Assembly (NCBI GenBank): GCA_017395045.1
Contig: JAFPWG010000012.1
Coordinates: 163,710 to 227,709 of the forward strand
Direction: 5' to 3'
Length of the DNA stretch: 64,000 nt
Origin: Bacteroidales bacterium
Lineage (GTDB): Bacteria; Bacteroidota; Bacteroidia; Bacteroidales; UBA932
Under the pieces are notes generated by a model. The model had not been told where the DNA came from. It did no database searches and saw only the letters and a program-made list of their open reading frames with translations. Shown here piece after piece: positions 51,629 through 59,815 of this stretch (position 1 is the stretch's first letter; every line of letters begins with the position of its first letter). The translations under genes and the position numbers were made by a program.

Positions 51629-53704
51629 ATGAGAAAGACATCTCGCATATTGTTCCTGTCCGTGCTCCTGGGCCTGTTCATGGCCCAGGGGTGCACGGAC
51701 GACCGTATGGGGATGGCCGTTCCCGCTCCCAACGCGAAGCCGTCCACGGGGGAGATCCCTTCCGGGGATCCCTTCAACCCGGACGCGCCGCCCGTGCCGC
51801 CGGAGCCCTCGGATGATTCCGATCCCTGGTCCACGAACCCGGAGCGGCTCGCCCGCATCGGACAGACCCCGATCATCGAGATCTACTACACCGAGTACAC
51901 CCGCGCGGACCTGTTCCCTTCGCTGGAGGAAGTGCGGAACTTCACCCATATCAACGTGGGACACGTACGCTTCGTGGACAAGGACAACGGCGTGGGAATC
52001 GAGATCGATTCCAAGACCGTCCCCCTGGTTCAGAAGTTCGTGGCTTACAAGGCTGAATACCCGGAGCTGAAGGTGAAGCTGCAGATGGGCGGCTGGGGCA
52101 AGAATGCCGACGGCTGGTCCCAGATGGCAGGCGACCCTGTGAAGCGCAAGGCCTTCGTGGACGAGTGCGTGGCCATTTGCGAGCAGTACGGGATCGACGG
52201 CTTCGACGTCGACTGGGAGTATCCTACTTATGCGGCCAAGGACGGGGACCATGTGAACGGTGCCAGTCCGGCGGACTGGGAGAACTTCGTCACCCTCTTC
52301 AAGGAGATGCGCGAAGCGATGCCCGACAAGATCCTCTCCTATGCGGCGTCCGACAGCGGTAAGTACACCGACAACTACGGCGTGCTTCCGTACGTCGACT
52401 ACATCAATGTGATGACCTACGACGAGGGCAACCCGCCGTATCACAATGCGCCGCTCTATCGCAGTTCCATCACAGGATCCCGCTGCTGTGCGGAGGCTAT
52501 CGACAATATCTTCCACGGCCAGCAGGGCATTCCGTACCAGATGATGAACTTCGGTCTCGCGTTCTACGGACATGGCGACGGCTACAAGCTCAAGACGGGT
52601 AACCGCTATCCCGCGTCGGTCGACTACAGCAAGCTGGACGACATCTTCTTCAAGGGCACCTGCGACGGCATGGACGTGAAGGGCGTGAACTACCGCATCT
52701 GGGACGATGTGGCCAAGGTCCCGTACCTGGCCGATGCCCTGGGCAAGATGTACGCGAGCTATGAGGACATCGAGTCCATCAATGCGAAGGTCGAGTACCT
52801 CAAGTCCCGGAACATGCTGGGTGCGATGATCTGGGAGTATCGGCACGACGATGACGCCGGTACCCTCCGCCACGCGGTCAAGCATGCCATGGACGGCAAC
52901 CCCGACGCGCCCGGCAAGTACGAGCGCCCCGAAGAGTATGTCCCGCCGGAGCCGGTGGCGGTCCCCGTGATGGGCAGTCACGTCACTTATAAGCTCCAGG
53001 CGGGAGGCAAGATGGTGCAAGAACTCTCCGGCCTGTGCCTGAGTAAGGACGGAGACTTCCTCTGGGGCGTGCACGACAAGGGCACCCTGTACCGGATCAA
53101 CTTTGACGGCAGCTTCGAGCAGCAGTGGTACCACGAGTCCGATATGGAGGGCATCACGATGGATCCTTCCACCGGCGACCTGTACATCGGCCTGGAGAGC
53201 AGTTCAAAGTCGGCCTACAAGGTGCCGGCGCCCGGCTACAACTCCTATTCCTCCCTGTTTGCCGTGGAGGGCGTGGAGTCGATGGGTAATTCCGGCATCG
53301 AAGGCATTACCTGGCACAAGGGGAACCTGTACTTCGGTTCGCAGACGGGCGCCCGGCTGTTCGAGTACAGCCTGGGCGGCGCCCAGCTGTCGAAGAAGAG
53401 CCTGCGCGACGTTACGCCGACCATCTCCGAGGTGGGCGACCTGTGCTACGACCCGGTAAGGGATTACCTCTGGGTACTGGATTCGAACTCCAACAAGGAC
53501 CGGCCCGAATACCTGCCCTACACCCTGTACCTGTTCAACGGGGACGCCACCAAACTGCTGGCGACTTACTCCATCGGCGATTTTGCCAATTGGAACCCGG
53601 AGGCCGTGTGCGTTGACCATGCAAGAGGCTGCGTCTGGATTGGCGAAGACTGCGACAGCGGCAACCCGTCCCTCCTGCACAAGATCTCGTTCTCCGGGCT
53701 CTAG
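51629..53704 (+). CDS. GH18 lipoprotein fused to SdiA-regulated-like propeller
   Basis: The 691-aa protein has a lipoprotein signal (ending LFMAQGC), a Pro/Ser-rich linker, and a GH18 barrel with 'VKLQMGGWGKNADGWSQMA' and catalytic 'DGFDVDWEYPT' (Glu at about 197), closing 'LGAMIWEYRHDD' (about 406). From about 450 on, repeated blades such as 'LSGLCLSKDGDFLWGVHDKG', 'MEGITMDPSTGDLYIGLESS', 'SGIEGITWHKGNLYFGSQTG' and 'VGDLCYDPVRDYLWVLDSNS' resemble SdiA-regulated/esterase-like beta-propellers. The fusion may couple chitin cleavage to binding of another ligand. It is the last gene of the plus-strand locus. Confidence 0.9.
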   Translation: MRKTSRILFLSVLLGLFMAQGCTDDRMGMAVPAPNAKPSTGEIPSGDPFNPDAPPVPPEPSDDSDPWSTNPERLARIGQTPIIEIYYTEYTRADLFPSLEEVRNFTHINVGHVRFVDKDNGVGIEIDSKTVPLVQKFVAYKAEYPELKVKLQMGGWGKNADGWSQMAGDPVKRKAFVDECVAICEQYGIDGFDVDWEYPTYAAKDGDHVNGASPADWENFVTLFKEMREAMPDKILSYAASDSGKYTDNYGVLPYVDYINVMTYDEGNPPYHNAPLYRSSITGSRCCAEAIDNIFHGQQGIPYQMMNFGLAFYGHGDGYKLKTGNRYPASVDYSKLDDIFFKGTCDGMDVKGVNYRIWDDVAKVPYLADALGKMYASYEDIESINAKVEYLKSRNMLGAMIWEYRHDDDAGTLRHAVKHAMDGNPDAPGKYERPEEYVPPEPVAVPVMGSHVTYKLQAGGKMVQELSGLCLSKDGDFLWGVHDKGTLYRINFDGSFEQQWYHESDMEGITMDPSTGDLYIGLESSSKSAYKVPAPGYNSYSSLFAVEGVESMGNSGIEGITWHKGNLYFGSQTGARLFEYSLGGAQLSKKSLRDVTPTISEVGDLCYDPVRDYLWVLDSNSNKDRPEYLPYTLYLFNGDATKLLATYSIGDFANWNPEAVCVDHARGCVWIGEDCDSGNPSLLHKISFSGL

Positions 53705-53754
53705 TTCGGCGCTTTTTGCTGCCGCCTAACCAGGTGAAAGTCAATGTTTTATAG

Positions 53755-53788
53755 TTTGGTCTATGTCCTTTTTGGGACATAGACCAAA
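53755..53788 (+). terminator. Strong hairpin after the locus; left end of the inverted-repeat element
   Basis: A perfect 14-bp stem (53755-53768 with 53775-53788) closes a T-rich loop, 51 nt after the last stop codon of the locus. There is no clear T run after it. A nearly identical hairpin in reverse orientation lies at 54107-54132. Confidence 0.65.
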
Positions 53789-54132
53789 TTGTAATATGCT
53801 GAGTCACAGAGTCATCGGTCCACCCTTTGGACCTACGGGAAAGTCAGGCCCACGGGGCAGCAGGGCGATTCCGCTCCGTACGGCTTTCAGCCGCTTCGCC
53901 CTGTCGAGAAGGCGCTTGACGGCGAACTCCTCCTTTTACGGGCCCGGGCCCGTAACGTCGTCAAACAGACGCCGTCATCCCTGCCGGGCACGCCCCTTCC
54001 CTCCGGCTCGCTGCCGCTGAAAGCCGATCTCCGCGGAATCGCCCCGCTGCTCCATGGCCATACAACGTGTAGCATAAAGGGTTGATAGTCAGTCTTTTAG
54101 GCAGTAGTTTCTGTCCCAAAAAGGACAGAGAC
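53755..54132. repeat. Non-coding inverted-repeat element (about 380 bp)
   Basis: The ends carry near-identical inverted copies of GTCCTTTTTGGGACA within longer stems (53755-53788 and 54107-54132). Inside, GGGCGATTCCGC at 53863-53874 recurs inverted at 54033-54044, and CGGCTTTCAGC at 53881-53891 recurs inverted near 54015-54025. GACGGCG/CGCCGTC (53918-53924, 53970-53976) is nested further in. A perfect 16-bp palindrome ACGGGCCCGGGCCCGT (53938-53953) is at the centre. No ORF with family likeness was found. It could be a MITE-like insertion, a large structured RNA, or a DNA-structure element. Confidence 0.65.
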
Positions 54133-54364
54133 CACAACTTAAATCTTTGATTCAGAGCGGATTAAGTTTTCCGGCCAATCGGGCTGGAGATGCTTTTCCG
54201 CCAAATAGGCGCACGGGGGAACCGTTTCTGTGCAGCCTATTGGTGGTTCCGGTGCTTGAGGGGCTGAAATCGGGGCATGGCGCACGGAGGGGGTCTATGG
54301 AGTTGACTGAAACAGGGAGTACGGTGCGGCAGTTTGGCGGACGTGCCCTAAATAAGACCGGCGT
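54133..54364 (+). other. Non-coding stretch before the GH31 promoter
   Basis: No gene is seen. It contains one imperfect inverted repeat (CCGCCAAATAGGCGCAC at 54199-54215 against GTGCAGCCTATTGGTGG at 54231-54247). An open frame crosses it in phase with GH31, but its translation has no signal peptide or family likeness. Confidence 0.5.
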
Positions 54365-54395
54365 TTTGCGGACGGGAATTCTTTTCGTATCTTTA
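54365..54395 (+). promoter_or_regulatory. Promoter of the GH31 gene
   Basis: TTTG at 54365-54368 and TATCTTTA at 54388-54395 are 19 nt apart, 18 nt before the ATG at 54414. It is a good Bacteroides-type promoter with one mismatch in the -7 box. Confidence 0.7.
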
Positions 54396-54413
54396 CGGAA
54401 ACGAACCCGTAGT

Positions 54414-56810
54414 ATGAAACGCTTTCTCCTTCTCGCCGGACTGCTTGTGGCCGGCGTCCTTCAGGCCCAAAACAATCCCGTGGCGCGCCCCGAGGCGCAG
54501 GTGACCGTGGGGAACGCTCGCTTCACCGTCCTGACGGACCGGCTGGTCCGGATGGAGTGGTCGGGGACCGGTGCGTTCGAGGACCACGCCACGCTGGCCA
54601 TCGTGAACCGCGACCTGCCGGTTCCGAAATTCACCGTAACACGCACCGGAGACGGCCTCCGCATCAAGACGGATGCGTTGGAGCTTTCTTACAAGGGCGG
54701 CGGCAAGTTCACGGCCGACAACCTGTCGGTCCATTTCCGCGTGAACCGGAAGTACGTCGCCTGGCGGCCGGGGATGGAGCCTGCGGGGAACCTGATGGGG
54801 ACGGCCCGCACGCTGGACGGCTGCTCGGGCCCCGACCACATCAACTATAACGATCCGATGGAACTCGGTATCCTGTCCCGCGACGGATGGGCCCTTGTGG
54901 ACGAAAGTACGCGCCATATCCTGGTGAAGGAAGACACCGACTGGGGCGAGTGGGTGGCCGTCCGCCCGGAAGGCGAGGTGCAGGACTGGTACCTGTTCGC
55001 CTACGGGCACGACTACAAGGCCGCCCTGGCCGACTTCACGAAGGTGGCGGGGAAGATACCCATGCCGCCCAAGTTCGTCTTCGGCTACTGGTGGAGCCGC
55101 TACTGGGACTATTCCGACGACGAATTCATCGCCCTGGGGAAGGAGTTCCGCGACCGGGGCCTGCCCATCGACGTGATGATCATCGACATGGACTGGCACC
55201 AGACCTGGCCGCGGACGGCGAGCCGACTCGGGCACCGGGACGAATCCGGCGAAGGAGTGGGCTGGACCGGCTATTCCTGGGACCGCGACCTGTTCAACGA
55301 CCCGGAATCCTTCCTCGCAGAAGTCCACTCGCAGGGGCTCAAGACGGCCCTCAACCTGCACCCGGCCTCCGGCATCGTCGCGCGCGAGGACTGCTATCCG
55401 GCCTTCGTTGCGGACTACCTGTCCCGGACGGACGACTACGACGGCCCGGAAGGCTATGTGTACAAGGGCGGTGAAGAGCAGATGAACGGCCACACCGCCA
55501 AAGCCGGCTACCACGCGCCCGTCCCGTTCCGGATGGACCAGGAGGCCTGGGCCGATGCCTACTTCAACTCCGTGATCCATCCCCTGGAACGCCAGGGCGT
55601 GGACTTCTGGTGGCTGGACTGGCAGCAGTACAAGGAAAGCCGCTATGTGAAGGGCCTTTCCAACACCTTCTGGCTTAACCACACCTTCTTCAACGACAAG
55701 GTCCGCAGGAACCGGGGCAAGGCTCCCGAAGAAGCGGAGCGCCCGCTCATCTATCACCGCTGGGGCGGCCTGGGCAGCCACCGCTATCAGCTGGGCTTCT
55801 CCGGCGACACGGAAATCAAATGGGAAGTGCTGGGCTACCTGCCCAAGTTCACCGCTACGGCTTCCAACGTGGGCTATGGCTACTGGGGGCACGACCTGGG
55901 CGGTCACATGCAGCGGGAAGATGTCCCCACCGAACCGGAACTGTACACCCGCTGGCTGCAGTACGGCGTGTTCTCGCCTATCTTCAAGACCCATTGCACC
56001 AAGTCGGCCGTGCTGGAACGCCGCTTCTGGGCCTTCCCGGAGCATTTCCAGTACATGAAGGAAGCGCTGGAACTCCGGTATGCCCTGTCGCCGTACATCT
56101 ATAACATGGCCCGGAAAGCCTACGACACAGGCGTTTCCCTGTGCCGGCCGATGTACTATGAGTACCCGGAGGAAGACAATGCCTATACCTGCGACCAGCA
56201 GTATTTCTTTGGGGACAACATCCTCGCCGCCACGGTGTGCGAACCCGTGGATCCGGCCACAGGAAAAGCCTCCCGCACGGTCTGGTTCCCGGCCAGGACG
56301 GAGTGGTACGACATGGCGCATCACCGCCTGGTCAAGGGCGGTTCCGTGGAAACCCTGCAATACGCCATCGGGGAGAACTGCTGGTTCGTGAAAGCCGGCA
56401 GCATCATCCCGCTGGCTCCGGAAGGAATCCAGAATCTGCAGGAGAATACCAACCGTCTGCGGCTGTACCTTGCCCCCTCTTCGACCCCTGTCAAAAAGAG
56501 CGCTCTCAACTACTATGAGGACGATGGCGTGAGCCAGGCCTATCCTATGCAGTATGCTACCACTTGGATTGAGCGGAACGATTCATCCTCAGGCAGTTCT
56601 GTGAGGATACTCGCGCGCGAGGGCTCCTATCGGGGCATGCCCGCCGACCGCCGGTGGACCCTGGTCCTGGGCGGCCTGGACCGCCAGCCTTCCGCCACGT
56701 TGAACGGCACCGCCCTCCCGTGCAGCTACGACGCAACAAAAAAGGAAGCCGTCATCGAGCTTCCTTCCCTGCCGGCATCCCGGGATGTCGAGATCAGCAT
56801 CAAATACTAG
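54414..56810 (+). CDS. GH31 glycosidase (alpha-glucosidase/xylosidase family)
   Basis: The start is the ATG at 54414, giving a signal peptide (MKRFLLLAGLLVAGVLQAQ); the frame is open further upstream but without homology. The 798-aa enzyme has an N-terminal beta-sandwich and a barrel with 'FVFGYWWSRYWDYSDDEF', 'DFWWLDWQQYKES' (nucleophile Asp) and 'RWGGLGSHRYQLGFSGDTEIKW' in two conserved blocks (acid/base Asp in SGDTE). 'GYWGHDLGGHM' and 'RWLQYGVFSPIFKTH' follow. GH31 enzymes remove alpha-linked sugars; specificity is not evident. It has its own promoter, so it is separate from the chitin locus. Its stop shares CTAG with the KDG kinase stop. Confidence 0.93.
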   Translation: MKRFLLLAGLLVAGVLQAQNNPVARPEAQVTVGNARFTVLTDRLVRMEWSGTGAFEDHATLAIVNRDLPVPKFTVTRTGDGLRIKTDALELSYKGGGKFTADNLSVHFRVNRKYVAWRPGMEPAGNLMGTARTLDGCSGPDHINYNDPMELGILSRDGWALVDESTRHILVKEDTDWGEWVAVRPEGEVQDWYLFAYGHDYKAALADFTKVAGKIPMPPKFVFGYWWSRYWDYSDDEFIALGKEFRDRGLPIDVMIIDMDWHQTWPRTASRLGHRDESGEGVGWTGYSWDRDLFNDPESFLAEVHSQGLKTALNLHPASGIVAREDCYPAFVADYLSRTDDYDGPEGYVYKGGEEQMNGHTAKAGYHAPVPFRMDQEAWADAYFNSVIHPLERQGVDFWWLDWQQYKESRYVKGLSNTFWLNHTFFNDKVRRNRGKAPEEAERPLIYHRWGGLGSHRYQLGFSGDTEIKWEVLGYLPKFTATASNVGYGYWGHDLGGHMQREDVPTEPELYTRWLQYGVFSPIFKTHCTKSAVLERRFWAFPEHFQYMKEALELRYALSPYIYNMARKAYDTGVSLCRPMYYEYPEEDNAYTCDQQYFFGDNILAATVCEPVDPATGKASRTVWFPARTEWYDMAHHRLVKGGSVETLQYAIGENCWFVKAGSIIPLAPEGIQNLQENTNRLRLYLAPSSTPVKKSALNYYEDDGVSQAYPMQYATTWIERNDSSSGSSVRILAREGSYRGMPADRRWTLVLGGLDRQPSATLNGTALPCSYDATKKEAVIELPSLPASRDVEISIKY

Positions 56811-57826
56811 TCTTCCAGCTGTTCCAGGATTTCCTCCTCGGTGACGAGGTTGAAGTCCCCCACGACGGAGTTCTTCATCATAGCCGCGGCCGTGGCGAAG
56901 TCCAGGCCGCGCTGCGGATCGCCCTTCCAGCGCTCCGCGGCATGGATGTAGGCCGACACGAATGCGTCGCCCACGCCCACGGAATCCACGATGTGGGTGA
57001 TGTCCCAGATCCGGGTCGTATAGATCTCGCCGCCGTACCAGAGGAGGGCGGTGAGGGTGTGGTGGTTCGTCGTGAGCTGGTTCCTCAGGCCCAGCATCAT
57101 TTCGTGGCAGTTCGGGAACTGCCGGTGCATCTCGTCGAAATAGCGCCGGTAGGCGTCCATGTCCAGGACCGAATCGGCCATCATCTTCTCTTCATTGATT
57201 TTGGGGACGCCCGTCGCGACCTCCCATTCGTCCTGGTCGCCGAAGATGAAGTCGCTGTACTGCATGAGGTCGTTCAGGGTCCGGTGCGCATCGGCCCCCT
57301 CGTACTTCCACAGGTTCCTGCGGTAGTTGATGTCGCAGGTAATCCTCAGGCCCATCTCCTTCGCCGTCCGCACCGCCTCGAAAGTGGCGTCCGTGGCCGA
57401 CCGGGACACCGCGCAGGTGATGCCGGAGCAGTGGAAGATGTCGGTCCGGGAGAAGATGTCCCGCCACGGGAACATCCCCGGAGCGGCCGAATAGAAGGAG
57501 GATCCGTTCCGGTCGTAGATGACCAGGGACCGGCGTACGTCCGCCGCGCGTTCGAAATAGTACGTGCCCAGCCGTTCTCCGCCCCGTACGACGTCGCTCA
57601 CGTCGATGCCGTAGTAGCGCAGCTTGTTCAGGCAGGCTTGGCCGATGGCGTTCGCCGGGATGCGCGAGACGTAGCCTACGCGGTTCCCGAGGATGGAGAG
57701 GGCCACGGCCACGTTGGCCTCCGAGCCGCCGAACTGACCTTCCCACGCGTCGCCCTGGGACAGGCGCAGGGCGCCGCCTTTGGACCAGCGCAGGAGGATT
57801 TCGCCGAATGTAACGATCCTTTTCAT
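56807..57826 (-). CDS. kdgK: 2-keto-3-deoxygluconate kinase (PfkB family)
   Basis: The 339-aa protein has the PfkB N-terminal signature 'GGSEANVAVALSILGNRVGYVSRI' in two adjacent blocks (about 33-56), the 'DINYRRNLWKYEGADAH' segment typical of KDG kinases, and the C-terminal 'DSVGVGDAFVSAYIHA' with catalytic Asp at about 287. It phosphorylates 2-keto-3-deoxygluconate for entry into glycolysis, the end step of uronate breakdown that fits the lyase and GH88 at the left of the window. It is convergent with GH31. Confidence 0.85.
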   Translation of the reverse strand: MKRIVTFGEILLRWSKGGALRLSQGDAWEGQFGGSEANVAVALSILGNRVGYVSRIPANAIGQACLNKLRYYGIDVSDVVRGGERLGTYYFERAADVRRSLVIYDRNGSSFYSAAPGMFPWRDIFSRTDIFHCSGITCAVSRSATDATFEAVRTAKEMGLRITCDINYRRNLWKYEGADAHRTLNDLMQYSDFIFGDQDEWEVATGVPKINEEKMMADSVLDMDAYRRYFDEMHRQFPNCHEMMLGLRNQLTTNHHTLTALLWYGGEIYTTRIWDITHIVDSVGVGDAFVSAYIHAAERWKGDPQRGLDFATAAAMMKNSVVGDFNLVTEEEILEQLED

Positions 57827-57884
57827 AGTTATCCGTTTGAACGCATAAAAATAGCGATTTCCCGTCGATTTTCATAATTATTGC

Positions 57885-57892
57885 TATCTTTG
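57885..57892 (+). promoter_or_regulatory. Promoter -7 box (TATCTTTG) in the kdgK / porin-fragment gap
   Basis: A perfect TAnnTTTG box lies 23 nt before the ATG at 57916. A weaker box for kdgK (TATTTTTA on the minus strand) is at 57846-57853. Confidence 0.5.
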
Positions 57893-57915
57893 AAAGGACG
57901 AAACGCCCCGATTGC

Positions 57916-58422
57916 ATGAAACGACTCTGCCTGCTCCTCCTGCTCGCCCTGCCGCTGACTCTCCGTGCCCAGGAAAGCACCTTCACGGTGTCTGCGGATT
58001 ATCTCACCCGCGGCGAAATCCGCCAGGGAGGTCTGACCGTGTCCGAAGCGGGCGAACCCGGGTATGCCCGGTTCCTCCTGAGCAGGACCCGTCTCGTGGC
58101 CGATTATTCCACGTCTTGGCTGTCGGCCCGGCTTTCCGCCCAGCATGCCGGTACCTGGGGCAGCTCCGAAGCGTCCAACCTGTCCATGAACGAGGCCTGG
58201 GTACAGATGCGTTCCCCAAAAGGCTTTTTCGCCAAGATCGGGCGCCAGCCCCTGTCCTACGACGACCAGCGCATCTTCGGAGCCGACGACTGGTCCATGA
58301 CTGGTCTGTCGCACGACGTCCCGAAACTCCCCCTCGGACTGTCCCTGCTCTTCGTGGACATGGGACTGCAGTCCATATTGGAGGAGGAAGGGGAGAACTC
58401 CAAGTTCTTCTCGACCCGTTGA
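57916..58422 (+). pseudogene. Truncated porin-like outer membrane protein
   Basis: The 168-aa product has a good signal peptide (MKRLCLLLLLALPLTLRAQ) and then barrel strands like those of alginate-export-type porins: 'ARFLLSRTRLVADYSTSWLS', 'NEAWVQMRSPKGFFAKIGRQ', 'LSYDDQRIFGADDWSMTGLS'. After about residue 135 the likeness ends, and a short tail 'SILEEEGENSKFFSTR' runs to the stop. Full-length relatives are about 400 aa, so most of the barrel is missing. The remaining promoter and start may now serve mainly the symporter gene 16 nt downstream. A functional short protein is less likely but not excluded. Confidence 0.6.
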
Positions 58423-58438
58423 CAAGGAAACATCGCCT

Positions 58439-59815
58439 ATGGAGAAAATCGTCGGAACCCTCAATGACATCGTCTGGAACCCGGGCCTGGTCGTGCTCCT
58501 GCTGCTGGCAGGACTGTATTTCTCGGTCAGGACGCGCCTCGTCCAGGTGCGCCGCTTCGGCCTGATGTTCCGCTCGCTTTTCGGCAAGCGGAGGGGCGAA
58601 GGACACGGGATTTCCTCGTTCGAGGCCTTCTGCATCGCCCTGTCCGGGCGCGTGGGCACGGGAAACATCGTGGGCGTGGCCACGGCCATCGCTTACGGCG
58701 GCCCCGGCGCCGTGTTCTGGATGTGGGTGGTAGCCTTCTTCGGCGCTTCCACGGCCTTTGTGGAGTCCACGCTCGCGCAGATGTACAAGTTCCGGCACGA
58801 GAGCGGTTTCCGCGGCGGCCCGTTCAGCTTCATCGAAGCGGGCCTCGGGAAGAAGATGCTGGGCATCATCTTCGCCGCCGTGACCATCGTCAGTTGCGGC
58901 TTCTTCCTCACTACGGTGCAGGCCAACGGCGTTTCGATGGCCATGCAGAACGCCTTCCCCGTGCCGCCGCTGGCCACGGGCATCGCCATGGCCGTCCTGC
59001 TGGGCATCGTCGTCGTGGGTGGGGTCAAGCGTATCGCCAAGGTGGCTTCCTTTGTCACGCCCTTCATGGCCTTCGGCTACATCATCCTGTCCATCGTCGT
59101 GGTCGCCTTCCACATCCAGGACGTCCCGGCCGTGCTGGGAGCCATCGTCAAGGGCGCCTTCGGCATCCATCCCGTGTGCGGCGGCATCCTGGGCAGCACC
59201 ATCGCCATGGGCGTGAAACGGGGCATTTTCTCCAACGAAGCGGGTCAGGGAACCGGCGCCATCGTCTCCGCCGCGGCCGATGTGGACCATCCGGCCCAGC
59301 AGGGCCTGGCACAGGCCTTCTCCGTATACGTGGATACGCTTCTGGTGTGCACCGCCACGGCCCTGATGATCCTTACCTCAGGCACTTACAACATCATCGA
59401 CCAGTCCACCGGAGCCATGCTCCTGGCGAACGCGCCCGAACTCGGGAACAACTACGCGGGCTTTACCCAAAGCGCCGTGGACACCGTATTCGCAGGCTTC
59501 GGCAGCCAGTTCGTGTCCATCGCGATGATCTTTTTTGCGTTCAGCACCATCATGGCGTACTACTTCTATGCGGAAACGGGCATCATCTACCTGTGCCGGG
59601 GCGGCAAGGCCAGGACTGAGCGCTGGATCGTGCGCATCTTCCAGGCCCTGATGCTGGCGGCGGTCGTCTTCGGCGCCGTCCGCGAGGCCGACCTGGTATG
59701 GAAGCTCGGTGATATTGGCGTAGGACTCATGGCCTGGGGCACCGTCGTTTCCATCCTCATCCTGTGCCCGAAGGCCCTCAAGGCCCTGAAAGAGTTTGAA
59801 GGTCAGCGCAAGTGA
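58439..59815 (+). CDS. AGCS-family sodium:alanine/glycine symporter
   Basis: The 458-aa protein has about ten to eleven membrane helices. Family motifs include 'FEAFCIALSGRVGTGNIVGVA' split around residues 62-82, 'GGPGAVFWMWVVAFFGAST', 'FRGGPFSFIEAGLGKK' and 'GVKRGIFSNEAGQGTGAI' (about 259-276, the AGCS signature). It imports alanine, glycine or similar amino acids with sodium across the inner membrane. It is probably co-transcribed with the truncated porin gene. Its end overlaps the convergent LD-carboxypeptidase gene by 13 nt. Confidence 0.95.
   Translation: MEKIVGTLNDIVWNPGLVVLLLLAGLYFSVRTRLVQVRRFGLMFRSLFGKRRGEGHGISSFEAFCIALSGRVGTGNIVGVATAIAYGGPGAVFWMWVVAFFGASTAFVESTLAQMYKFRHESGFRGGPFSFIEAGLGKKMLGIIFAAVTIVSCGFFLTTVQANGVSMAMQNAFPVPPLATGIAMAVLLGIVVVGGVKRIAKVASFVTPFMAFGYIILSIVVVAFHIQDVPAVLGAIVKGAFGIHPVCGGILGSTIAMGVKRGIFSNEAGQGTGAIVSAAADVDHPAQQGLAQAFSVYVDTLLVCTATALMILTSGTYNIIDQSTGAMLLANAPELGNNYAGFTQSAVDTVFAGFGSQFVSIAMIFFAFSTIMAYYFYAETGIIYLCRGGKARTERWIVRIFQALMLAAVVFGAVREADLVWKLGDIGVGLMAWGTVVSILILCPKALKALKEFEGQRK

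Noticed and set aside
53763-54020. Small 85-codon plus-strand gene inside the inverted-repeat element
   Set aside because: The translation is Arg/Pro/Ser-rich, follows the palindromic sequence and has no recognisable features.
53755-54132. Insertion sequence or CRISPR array
   Set aside because: No transposase frame and no regular direct repeats with spacers; only inverted repeats are present.
54147-54413. N-terminal extension of GH31
   Set aside because: It crosses the promoter, has no homology and masks a normal signal peptide beginning at 54414.
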